A stretch of 64,000 nt of DNA, taken from contig NZ_CP107932.1 of NCBI RefSeq assembly GCF_036032445.1, positions 5,520,501 through 5,584,500 on the forward strand, read 5' to 3'. The translations under genes and the position numbers were made by a program. Shown here in pieces: positions 9,345 to 17,039 of the stretch (within the stretch, counting starts at the first letter, position 1; every line of letters starts with the position of its first letter). The notes below the pieces were generated by a model that made no database searches, had not been told where the DNA came from, and worked only from the letters and a program-made list of their open reading frames with translations. The DNA is from Nocardia sp. NBC_00416. Its GTDB lineage: Bacteria; Actinomycetota; Actinomycetes; Mycobacteriales; Mycobacteriaceae.

Positions 9345-9953
9345 GTGTACGAGGGGCCGGTTCAGGATCTCATCGACGAACTGGGCAAACTGCCCGGCGT
9401 CGGCCCGAAGAGCGCCCAGCGGATCGCCTTCCACCTCTTGCAGGTGGAACCGCCGGAGATCGATCGACTGCAGGCAGTGCTGCAGAAGATCCGGGACGGC
9501 GTACGGTTCTGCGCGCAGTGCGGCACGGTGGCCGACGGCGAACTGTGCCGGATCTGCGCGGATCCGCGGCGTGACCGCAGCATGATCTGTGTGGTCGAGG
9601 AGCCCAAGGATGTACCGGCGATCGAGCGCACCCGCGAGTTCCGGGGCCGCTATCACGTACTGGGCGGGGCACTGGACCCGCTCAGCGGGATCGGGCCCGA
9701 GCAGTTGCGAATCCGGGAGCTGCTCACCCGGATCGGAAATCAGGACGACGGGGTGGACGTCTCCGAGGTGATCATCGCGACCGACCCGAACACCGAGGGC
9801 GAAGCGACCGCGACCTATCTGGTCCGGATGCTGCGGGATTTCCCCGGGCTCACGGTCACCCGCCTCGCGTCCGGGCTGCCCATGGGCGGTGATCTTGAAT
9901 TCGCCGACGAATTGACGTTGGGGCGGGCGTTCTCCGGTCGTCGCCCGCTGTGA
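9345..9953 (+). CDS. recR: Recombination mediator RecR
   Basis: At 202 residues it is the usual RecR length. It has an N-terminal helix-hairpin-helix (LGKLPGVGPKSAQRIAFHLL), a four-cysteine zinc finger (Cys56, 59, 68, 71) and a Toprim domain starting at about 80 (CVVEEPKDV, IIATDPNTEGEATA). A C-terminal Walker B-like tail RLASGLPMGGDLEF follows. RecR acts with RecF and RecO to load RecA at gaps covered by SSB. GTG start. It forms an operon with ebfC and ends at a short hairpin before the convergent unknown gene. Confidence 0.97.
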   Translation: MYEGPVQDLIDELGKLPGVGPKSAQRIAFHLLQVEPPEIDRLQAVLQKIRDGVRFCAQCGTVADGELCRICADPRRDRSMICVVEEPKDVPAIERTREFRGRYHVLGGALDPLSGIGPEQLRIRELLTRIGNQDDGVDVSEVIIATDPNTEGEATATYLVRMLRDFPGLTVTRLASGLPMGGDLEFADELTLGRAFSGRRPL

Positions 9954-9975
9954 CCGGACTTCCGGTGGCGGTCAC
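9950..9975. terminator. Hairpin between convergent recR and the following gene
   Basis: GTGACCG and CGGTCAC form a 7-bp stem with a 12-base loop that itself contains CCGGA/TCCGG. It overlaps both stop codons. It is short, so the terminator call is tentative. Confidence 0.45.
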
Positions 9976-10616
9976 AACTCCATGCGCTCCCAGGGCAGGC
10001 GGTCGAGCCGGGTGCGGTCCTGGCGGGTCCAATCCCAGATGAGGTCCGCCACGGCGTCGGGCCCGGTCACCCGGGCGGCGAAATGCCGCTCGGGGCCGCC
10101 GTCCCGGTACTCCACGGTGTAGTCGTCGGCGGATTCCCGGTAGGTCTGGATATAGACCTCCGATGCCCGTTCCACGATCAGGTACGGGTTCGGGTCGGCG
10201 AGCTCCCGCACCCAGGTGGTGGCGAGAGTTTCGGTCAGATAGGGGAATTCGCCCGCCCCGCCATGGGTGACCGTGACCGGGATATGCCCCGCGGGATCGA
10301 TCAACCAGGTCAATTGCGGATCGTAGATCGCGTAGTCGCGCGGGGTGGCGAGCCGGAACAGCAGCTCGCGGACGAAACCGATGGCGTCGTAGGGGCTGGG
10401 CACCTGGAGCGCGGCCCCGGTCGCCGCCCCGCCCAACGGGGAAACGCTCAGGAAGCTGTCCGATTCGGGAAGTTCGTCGTTGCGCGCGTTCAGCTCCTGC
10501 GCCAGCGCCGCGATATCTGCCGTCTCCGGCTGCCCCTGCTGAGTCGCGAGATACGCGTCGACCTCCGCGGGCGTGGACGCGACACCGGACGGCAGCAGCA
10601 CATGGTCGTAACTCAC
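9972..10616 (-). CDS. Conserved hypothetical protein next to recR (Rv3714c position)
   Basis: A protein of about 214 residues beginning VSYDHVLLPSGVA if the GTG at 10616 is used. An ATG 24 bases upstream (10640) with AGGGGG three bases before it is the alternative. It has no signal peptide or membrane segment. The sequence is acidic with several aromatic residues (YDAIGFVRELLFR, LTWLIDPAGHIPVTV, DLIWDWTRQDRTRLDRLPWERM). The phrase 'AxxxxYDPQLTW' suggests a globular domain that senses or binds something rather than a known enzyme. I recognise it only as a conserved actinobacterial protein found near recR and murT. Function unknown. Confidence 0.7.
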   Translation of the reverse strand: MSYDHVLLPSGVASTPAEVDAYLATQQGQPETADIAALAQELNARNDELPESDSFLSVSPLGGAATGAALQVPSPYDAIGFVRELLFRLATPRDYAIYDPQLTWLIDPAGHIPVTVTHGGAGEFPYLTETLATTWVRELADPNPYLIVERASEVYIQTYRESADDYTVEYRDGGPERHFAARVTGPDAVADLIWDWTRQDRTRLDRLPWERMEL

Positions 10617-10853
10617 CTGCCCAGCGTAGGTCGTGCCCATCGGCCCCCTGCACCACATAGGTGCGTGCCACCCCGGTCCCGCGGTTTCCGGTACCGGGCC
10701 GGGCGTTTCGCCGCACCCGCTTCGGGCCGGTCCGTCATCCTGCACCGGTCTGCGGGGCAGCCGTACGGACCGCCGGGTTGTCGACCCGGCCGCCCGGCGT
10801 AACCCGTAGCACCGACACAACCGCCGGAGTCGAGTTCAGCGAGACATCACAAA

Positions 10854-10950
10854 GGGTTGAGGCCCGTCCCGATGTTCAGCCCTCGAAAGCGCATGAGGCG
10901 AAGCCTCGAGTCTCGAGGGCTGACCATCGGGACCAAGGGGGCCTCAACCC
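10854..10950. repeat. 97-bp compound inverted repeat
   Basis: Three nested stem blocks face each other. The outer is GGGTTGAGGCCC (10854-10865) with its exact complement (10939-10950). The middle is TCCCGATG with CATCGGGA. The inner is TCAGCCCTCGA with TCGAGGGCTGA. They are separated by small bulges. The 26-base loop contains a further hairpin, GAGGC-GAA-GCCTC (10895-10907). It lies between the gatD stop codon and the start of the preceding unknown gene, both read leftward, in 355 bases that otherwise hold no gene. It could be a terminator for murT-gatD or a small palindromic mobile element. No target duplication is visible. Confidence 0.75.
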
Positions 10951-10971
10951 CCGCGCCGCCGATAACACAGC

Positions 10972-11682
10972 TCAGGCGCGGAGGCGTTCGCGGCGGAGTT
11001 GGTCCACTTCGGGGAGTTCGAGCGGCGGCAGCGAGTCGACACCGAGTGCCCGGCACAGCAGGTAGTCGGCGAGCTCGGGATTGCGGGCCAGAGCGGGACC
11101 GTGCATGTAGGTGCCCAGGACCGATCCCTGCACCACGCCTTCCAGTCCGTCGCCCACACCGTTGCCGACGCCGCGGGTCACCCGGGCCAGTCCGGTGGCC
11201 TCCGGGCCCAGGGTGGTGCCGCCGCGATGGTTCTCGAAACCGGTGAGCGGTGCGGTCAGTCCGGGGAGGACGGGTTTGGTCGTCACTTCGCCGATCGCTC
11301 GTGACTGTTGCGGGGAGGTGGTGGCGTCGAGTAGTCCGACCCCTTCCACGCGTTCGCCGCTCGAGGTCTCGTACCACCGGCCGAGGACTTGGATCGCCGC
11401 GCAGATCGCCAGTACCGGTGCGCCCCGCCCGGCGGCGGTCTGCAGGCCCGGGAAACGCAGCAGGTGCCGGGTGGCCAGTCGCTGGGCCGAATCCTCCGCG
11501 CCGCCGAGGGCGTAGATGTCCAGCGAGTCCGGTACGGGATCGGGCAGGGTGATCTCCACGATCTCGGCGTCGATCTCGCGCAGCCGCAGCCGCTGCCGCA
11601 GGACCAGCGCATTGCCGCCGTCGCCGTAGGTGCCCATCACATCGGGTAGGACCAGCCCGATCCGGACCGTCGATTCACTCAT
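10972..11682 (-). CDS. gatD: Lipid II isoglutaminyl synthase, glutaminase subunit GatD
   Basis: A 236-residue class I glutamine amidotransferase of the CobQ/GatD type. The nucleophile is Cys94 in LAICAAIQVLG and the likely catalytic His is His194 in LGTYMHGP. GatD releases ammonia from glutamine for MurT, which amidates the D-glutamate of peptidoglycan stem peptides on lipid II. The start ATG overlaps the murT stop codon by four bases (ATGA), so translation is coupled. This is the Rv3713 position; older annotations call it CobQ2. The residue numbering of the nucleophile is the same as in Staphylococcus aureus GatD. Confidence 0.93.
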   Translation of the reverse strand: MSESTVRIGLVLPDVMGTYGDGGNALVLRQRLRLREIDAEIVEITLPDPVPDSLDIYALGGAEDSAQRLATRHLLRFPGLQTAAGRGAPVLAICAAIQVLGRWYETSSGERVEGVGLLDATTSPQQSRAIGEVTTKPVLPGLTAPLTGFENHRGGTTLGPEATGLARVTRGVGNGVGDGLEGVVQGSVLGTYMHGPALARNPELADYLLCRALGVDSLPPLELPEVDQLRRERLRA

Positions 11683-12917
11683 TTGGCCCGCTCCTGGAGG
11701 TCACGGTTCAGATCGCGGAACGCGGTGTAGTTGGCCAGCACCTCGACCTGCCCGGCCGGGCAGGACGCGATGGCGTCCACCGGGTCCGCCACGGTGGTGT
11801 GCTCGACTCCGGCGTAGGTCAGGCGCACCGCGAGGTCGGTGGCGCGCTCGCCGGCCGCGACGACGTGCACGTCCTCGAAGTGTTCGAACCGTACGTCCCA
11901 CAGCCAGGACAGGTCCTCGCCGTCGGGTACCTGCCCGTTCACCGCGATGACCAGGCCGGCCGCGGCGTGGTCGATCATGGACAGCGCCTCCTGCCAGCCG
12001 GCCGGGTTCTTGGCCAGCAGCAGCCGGGCGGCGTGTTCGCCGACCTGCACGGTGCGGTATCGGCCCGCGATCTCCTGCACGGTCCCGGTGGCGGCGCAGG
12101 CCTGCTCCGTATCGGCGCCCATCGCGACCGCGGCGGCCACCGCCTGCGCGGCGTTGCCCCGGTTCGCCCGTCCGGGCAGCGCCAGCCGCAGCGGCAGGCG
12201 CACTCCGTCGGGACCGCAGAGTTTATCGCCGTCGAGCCACCAATCCGGTTGCGGCCGGGCGAAATCGACACCGGTGCTGTACCAGCGCGCGCCTTCCCAG
12301 AGGATCGGCTCGCCGCTGCGCGGGCAGCTGGTGGCGTCCATCGCCCAGCCGCTGCCGGCCGCGACCCACACCACGTTCGGATGGTCGTAGGCGATGGAGG
12401 TGACCAGCACATCGTCGCAGTTGGCGATGACGACGGTATCGGGATGCCGGGCCAGGCCCGAGCGCAGCCGCCGCTCGATCATATTGATTTCACCGACTCG
12501 GTCCAGCTGATCGCGGCTGAGGTTCAGCAACACGACGGCCTCGGGTTTCAACGCGTCGGTGACATGCGGCAGATGGAGTTCGTCCACCTCGATCGCCGCC
12601 AGCCGGGCGTCCCGGTGCACGTTCAGCGCGGAGACGATTCCCGCGTCCATGTTCGCGCCGTCGGCCTGGGTCGCGACCTCGCCCAGGGTGCTCAGCGCGG
12701 CGGTGGTCATGCGGGTGGTGGTGGATTTGCCGTTGGTGCCGGTGATCAGCACGGTCCGCCGCCCGCGACCCAGTTGCTTCATGATCTGCGGGTCGACCTT
12801 CAGCGCGAGCAGTCCGCCGATCATCGACCCGTTGCCACGGCCCGCCTTACGGGAGGCCCACGCTGCCGCGCCGGCCACCCCGAGGGCTATTCGCCCCCGC
12901 ACCGATATCTCTGCCAC
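11679..12917 (-). CDS. murT: Lipid II isoglutaminyl synthase, Mur-ligase subunit MurT
   Basis: A 412-residue Mur ligase family protein (M. tuberculosis Rv3712: about 413) with P-loop GTNGKST at 60-66. A central ligase domain follows, then a C-terminal domain with DVRFEHF, the DUF1727 region that contacts GatD. MurT activates the alpha-carboxylate of D-Glu on lipid II with ATP, and GatD supplies ammonia. GTG at 12917 (VAEISVRGR) is chosen by length. The frame is open for 36 more codons upstream, but that part is low-complexity. Oddity: the zinc ribbon expected between the ligase halves is degenerate. Only Cys198 (CPRSGEP) is left where CPxC is usual, and YSTGVDFARP replaces CxxCGxxRP. Confidence 0.92.
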   Translation of the reverse strand: MAEISVRGRIALGVAGAAAWASRKAGRGNGSMIGGLLALKVDPQIMKQLGRGRRTVLITGTNGKSTTTRMTTAALSTLGEVATQADGANMDAGIVSALNVHRDARLAAIEVDELHLPHVTDALKPEAVVLLNLSRDQLDRVGEINMIERRLRSGLARHPDTVVIANCDDVLVTSIAYDHPNVVWVAAGSGWAMDATSCPRSGEPILWEGARWYSTGVDFARPQPDWWLDGDKLCGPDGVRLPLRLALPGRANRGNAAQAVAAAVAMGADTEQACAATGTVQEIAGRYRTVQVGEHAARLLLAKNPAGWQEALSMIDHAAAGLVIAVNGQVPDGEDLSWLWDVRFEHFEDVHVVAAGERATDLAVRLTYAGVEHTTVADPVDAIASCPAGQVEVLANYTAFRDLNRDLQERAK

Positions 12918-13137
12918 GCCGCGCAGTCTAACGACCCGCCCGGTCTGTCCTCGCACGGCGCGGGGTGACTTCACGCCGCTGTGACAACGGTCCCCAGCCG
13001 GTGCCCCGAGCGGGCCCGTCGCCACCCGTCATGGTCCGCGCGGCCGCGCGGGAATCCGGACGGTGGTCACCTCGCCGGCGCTGCGTGCTCGTAGTTCTTC
13101 GCTGCGGGTGGTCGCGCCGGCCGGGCCCGGCCGGGGA

Positions 13138-14952
13138 TCAGAGTTGGATATCGAACATGTTCGGCCGCCCGGCCGCGTACGCGTCGGCGTCGGCCTGCCG
13201 CAACGGTTCGAGTTCCGGTGCGCGCCACAGGGTGTAGGTCCGGCAGCGCGGCGCGTCCGATCCGGTGACCTCGAGCAGCGCATTCACCGCGGCCCGGGCG
13301 GATTCGTTGGCACCCTCCATGGTGGCCAGGTCGATATTCGTGCGTACATAGTCGCCGGCCAGGTACAGGTTCTCGACCCCGCCGTGCGGTTCCGGCCGCA
13401 GGTCCCACGATCCGGCGGTGTTGATCAACAGGGGGTCGGCGTTGGCGTTCTCGCCGCGGTCGGCGTTCCAGCTGATACCGGGGTCGAGGAACCAGGAGTG
13501 CAGATCGGCGTCGCCCAGCAGTTCTTCGCGATCGTTGAGATGCGCGAGGATCTGCGCCCAGGTCTCCTTGGCGATCTCCTCGTGCGTACATTCCTTCGCG
13601 GTTTTGCCGAACAGGATGCCCGGAGTGTTCCAGTCGGAGATGTCCACCGAAAGGCAGTCCTGTACGGTCCCGTCGCCGTATTCGGGCAGTTTGCGCGCCC
13701 ACAGGGCGTTCTGGGCGATCGAGGTGAGCGACCAGGGCGAGTCGATATAGGCGGAATGGCCGCTGCCGATCCCCGGGCGGCGGCGCAGATAGAACTGGAT
13801 TCCGCTCATCCAGTCGGTGTAGAGCCTGTTCATCGCGGCCAGCTCCGGCCATGCGGACAGGATGTCGGCGTTCCACAGGTCGCGAGCGCGCTCGGCGGGC
13901 AGGGCCACGACGAAGTGGTCCGCCGTCACGGTCTCGGTCGTGCCGGTCGCGGTGACGATCCGGGCGCCGGTGATCCGCCGATCCGCGACCTCCAGCCCGC
14001 GTATCTCGGCGCCGACCTCGAAACGCACGCCGAGCTCACGCAGTCGCGCGACCCAGGGATCGATCCATACGGCGTTCGTCGGGCCGTTGAGCACCCGGTC
14101 CAGGTCGCCGTCGCGGCCGATCTGCATCGGGTTGCCGAGGAACTGCTCGCCCATGGATCCGATGGTCCGGACACTGGCCAGTCCGTCCTTCGCCGCCACC
14201 AGCAGGCTGGTGAGTGTGCGCGACACCAGCGCCCGGAATTCGTGTGATCGCTGGTGACCGCCTACGAAATCCAGCCAGGAGGTGTGCTCCCACTGTCCGA
14301 AACGGCGTGCCTCACAGCTGGTGTTGAACACCAGCAGCCGGTTCGCGAAGAACAGGCCTTCGTCCGGCGGCATCTTCAGGGTGGTGGTGATCACCGAGGC
14401 CAGGCTTTCCCGCATGCCCTCGGGTGTCGCGGCGTCGATCCGGCCGAAGCCGAGTGGCGCGCGGATATCGTCGGCGCCGGCCCGGGCGAACCGGGCGTCG
14501 GGCACGCCGATCAAGTTGTCCCATACGCCGTTCGGGTTCTCGCCGAACGGGATCCGCCGCATCGTGTCGGGGACGTGCTGATAGAAACCGGGGAAGAACC
14601 GGAAACCGTGCTCGCCGGGGAGGTCCGGGCGTCCGCCGCCCCCGGTGCCGGGCACCGGGACGCTGCGTGCTTTGCCGCCGAGTGCCCGGCGCTCGTAGAC
14701 GGTGACCTCGAATCCGCGTTCGGCGAGTTCGTGGGCCGCGGTGAGCCCGGCGACGCCGCCGCCGAGTACCGCCACCCGGGATTTCGTCCGGGCGTGGGCG
14801 ATTGCGCTGGGCAGCGCTGCCACGGCGGCCGCCCCGATTCCCGCGGCCGCCGTGGCGCGGAGCACGCTGCGCCGGGAGATCGTCCCCACCCCTGGGGCAT
14901 GCTGAGCCGCGACTGTCGCGGCGCCCGCCGAGGGCCACCGATGCTGTGCCAT
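13138..14952 (-). CDS. Tat-exported FAD-dependent amine-oxidase/desaturase-like oxidoreductase
   Basis: A protein of about 604 residues. After about 25 residues comes a twin-arginine signal (ISRRSVLRATAAAGIGAAAVAALPS). Then comes a Rossmann dinucleotide motif VAVLGGGVAGLTAAHELAERG with the acidic end TVYER at about 60-90, and a FAD-binding C-terminus (NLYLAGDYVRTNIDLATMEGANES). It belongs to the flavin amine oxidase/phytoene desaturase group. HGFRFFPGFYQHVPDTMRR resembles the 15-cis-phytoene desaturase/hydroxysqualene dehydroxylase branch. The substrate is unknown and no carotenoid or hopanoid genes flank it. A GTG at about 14889 would put the Tat motif at the usual distance from the N-terminus and may be the true start. 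Export as a folded, flavin-loaded enzyme is inferred from the signal. Confidence 0.8.
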   Translation of the reverse strand: MAQHRWPSAGAATVAAQHAPGVGTISRRSVLRATAAAGIGAAAVAALPSAIAHARTKSRVAVLGGGVAGLTAAHELAERGFEVTVYERRALGGKARSVPVPGTGGGGRPDLPGEHGFRFFPGFYQHVPDTMRRIPFGENPNGVWDNLIGVPDARFARAGADDIRAPLGFGRIDAATPEGMRESLASVITTTLKMPPDEGLFFANRLLVFNTSCEARRFGQWEHTSWLDFVGGHQRSHEFRALVSRTLTSLLVAAKDGLASVRTIGSMGEQFLGNPMQIGRDGDLDRVLNGPTNAVWIDPWVARLRELGVRFEVGAEIRGLEVADRRITGARIVTATGTTETVTADHFVVALPAERARDLWNADILSAWPELAAMNRLYTDWMSGIQFYLRRRPGIGSGHSAYIDSPWSLTSIAQNALWARKLPEYGDGTVQDCLSVDISDWNTPGILFGKTAKECTHEEIAKETWAQILAHLNDREELLGDADLHSWFLDPGISWNADRGENANADPLLINTAGSWDLRPEPHGGVENLYLAGDYVRTNIDLATMEGANESARAAVNALLEVTGSDAPRCRTYTLWRAPELEPLRQADADAYAAGRPNMFDIQL

Positions 14953-15056
14953 TGTCTACTGCTGCCTAACCCGGGGAAGCTGTCGCGATCGGGCCATACT
15001 CTAAACGGGCGGCGGCGCGGTCGGCGCACCGACCGCGCCGAGCCGAAGGCCGCGTG

Positions 15057-16028
15057 TCATCTGGCGGCTGTCTCCAATGGCTTGGGATCGGCGATGTCGA
15101 CCCTCGCGGGCAGGCCGTCCGGCACGTGGTCCGGCCGCGGGGCGGCTGTTTTCTTCGCGCCTGCCGTCGCCGCGAATGCCCCGGCTATCACCACCGCTCC
15201 GCCGATCAGGCTCGCGGGCGCCGGTGTCTCGCCCAGGAAGGCCCACGCGGTGGTGAACCCGACGACCGGCACGAGCAGCGACAGCGGCGCGACGCTGCCC
15301 GCCGGGTACCGGCTCATCAGGTAGGTCCACACACCGGACCCGACGACCGTACCGAGTACGACGATGTAGGCCAGGCCCACCAGCGCGGGCCAGCCGTCCC
15401 CGCTGAATGTGGCCGCCAGTGCGCGGAACCCGGTATCCGGTCCCTCCCACACGAACGAGAGCGCGAGCAGCGGCAGTACCGGAACCGCGGTGATCCAGAG
15501 GGTGAGATGCAGTGGATTGATCCCCGGCGTCTCCACGCCGGCCTGACGCGCGCCGATATTGCCCAGCGCCCAGCTGAGACCTCCGGCCAGGGTGAGCAGT
15601 ACCGGTAGCAGGGCGGCGTGGGCGAATTGGTTCCAGCCGATGATCGCTATTCCCGCGACCGCGACGACGAGTCCGGCGATCTGTACCGAGCGCAGCCGCT
15701 CCCGCAGCAGTGCGGCCCCGAGCAACACGGTGAACGGAGCCGAGGACTGCAGGACCAGTGAGGCCAGCCCGGTGGGCATGCCCACCCGCATCGCGGTGAA
15801 CAGGAAGGCGAACTGCAGCATGCCGAAGCCCGTGCCGTACAGCAGTATCCAGCGTATTCGGACCGCCGGCCGCGGGACGAACAGCACCACGGGTACCGCG
15901 ATCACCGCGAATCGCAGCGCCGCGAAGAAGAACGGCGGCAGATGATCGAGTCCGACACGGATGGCGAGGAAGTTCAGCCCCCACAACACGATGACGGTCA
16001 GGGCGAGCATGCGGTCACGGGAGGTCAC
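15057..16028 (-). CDS. EamA-family (DMT superfamily) transporter
   Basis: A 323-residue integral membrane protein with ten predicted segments arranged as two EamA repeats: MLALTVIVLWGLNFLAIRVGL opens the first and LPVLLTLAGGLSWALGNIGARQ the second. The repeats are intact and the polar tail follows residue 290. Members export metabolites such as amino acids, purines or drugs. The gene is divergent from a LysR regulator with 72 bases between the starts, a typical exporter-regulator pair, so expression is probably controlled by that protein and its effector. The start is GTG at 16028 or ATG six codons later. Substrate unknown. Confidence 0.88.
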   Translation of the reverse strand: MTSRDRMLALTVIVLWGLNFLAIRVGLDHLPPFFFAALRFAVIAVPVVLFVPRPAVRIRWILLYGTGFGMLQFAFLFTAMRVGMPTGLASLVLQSSAPFTVLLGAALLRERLRSVQIAGLVVAVAGIAIIGWNQFAHAALLPVLLTLAGGLSWALGNIGARQAGVETPGINPLHLTLWITAVPVLPLLALSFVWEGPDTGFRALAATFSGDGWPALVGLAYIVVLGTVVGSGVWTYLMSRYPAGSVAPLSLLVPVVGFTTAWAFLGETPAPASLIGGAVVIAGAFAATAGAKKTAAPRPDHVPDGLPARVDIADPKPLETAAR

Positions 16029-16060
16029 CCACTAATCATGGGATGTATCAATCGGTGAGC

Positions 16061-16073
16061 ACAATCGAATTGT
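16061..16073. promoter_or_regulatory. Candidate LysR operator
   Basis: ACAAT-CGA-ATTGT is a perfect interrupted palindrome in the AT-rich 72-base gap between the divergent EamA and LysR genes. A second inverted pair, AATCAT (16034) and ATGATT (16083), flanks it. Placement and symmetry fit a LysR-type binding region. Confidence 0.5.
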
Positions 16074-16100
16074 TGTGGACTAATGATTTAGCATTGCTTA

Positions 16101-17039
16101 ATGGTCTCTGCTGGTCCGCCGCTTTCCGTCGAGCGTCTGCGCATCCTGCGCGAATTCGCCGATCGCGGCACAGTCGGCGCCGTCGCCGCGGCCATGTCCA
16201 TGACACCGTCGGCGGTATCGCAACAGCTGAAGGTCCTGGCCAGGGAAGCGGGTGTGTCCCTGCTCGAACCGAGCGGTCGCCGGGTACGGCTCACCGACGC
16301 CGGGCATGCCCTGGTGGTCCGGGCCGACGAGGTGCTGGCCGCACTCGACCGCGCGGTGGCGGAGATGGCGCACTACCGCGGGTCTGCGCGCGGGCAGGTC
16401 CGAGTCGGAGTGTTTCCGTCCGGCGGCGCGCTACTGCTACCCCATGTACTTCCGGCGATGGCCGGCAGCGGCGTGGAAATAGTGGCGGGCGATGAGGACG
16501 TCCCGCCGCAGGACACCCCGCGCCTGCTCGCCGACTACGACATCGTCCTCACCCATCGGGACGAACGCGCCGCCTCGATGGCCGGGCCCCGGGTCAGTTC
16601 CCGGGTGCTCATGCGCGAACCGATCGACGTGCTGGTCGCGCCCGACCATCCGCTCGCGGGACGCGCCGAGGTTTCGGCGGCGGAACTGGCCGACGAGGCG
16701 TGGCTGAGCGTGCGCGGCGGGTTCCCGGTGGACGACGTGCTGCGCTCGATAGCCACGGTCACCGGCGTTGAACCGCGTATCGTCCAGCGTCTCAATGATT
16801 TCCGGATGATCGAGACTCTGGTCGCCGCCGGCTACGGGGTGGCGTTGATGCCCCGTTACGTCGTCACACACCCCGGCCTGTCGCAGCTGCGACTGTCCGG
16901 CGTGCGGGCGGCGCGGCTCTACGACCTGGTCACCAGGCCCCGGGCCGACAAGCGTCCCGCCGTCGCCGCCGTACTGGATTCGTTCGCGGCGGCAGCCGGC
17001 CGGGTCACCGCCGAACCGGCGCCCGCGACCGATCAGTAG
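16101..17039 (+). CDS. LysR-family transcriptional regulator
   Basis: A 312-residue regulator. The N-terminal winged helix-turn-helix (about 9-68) reads ERLRILREFADRGTVGAVAAAMSMTPSAVSQQLKVLAREAG, followed by the coupling helix and a periplasmic-binding-like effector domain from about 95. It is divergent from the EamA exporter, so it most likely controls that gene and itself. The gene ends by overlapping the convergent EspI-like gene by seven bases. The effector cannot be predicted from sequence. Confidence 0.92.
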   Translation: MVSAGPPLSVERLRILREFADRGTVGAVAAAMSMTPSAVSQQLKVLAREAGVSLLEPSGRRVRLTDAGHALVVRADEVLAALDRAVAEMAHYRGSARGQVRVGVFPSGGALLLPHVLPAMAGSGVEIVAGDEDVPPQDTPRLLADYDIVLTHRDERAASMAGPRVSSRVLMREPIDVLVAPDHPLAGRAEVSAAELADEAWLSVRGGFPVDDVLRSIATVTGVEPRIVQRLNDFRMIETLVAAGYGVALMPRYVVTHPGLSQLRLSGVRAARLYDLVTRPRADKRPAVAAVLDSFAAAAGRVTAEPAPATDQ

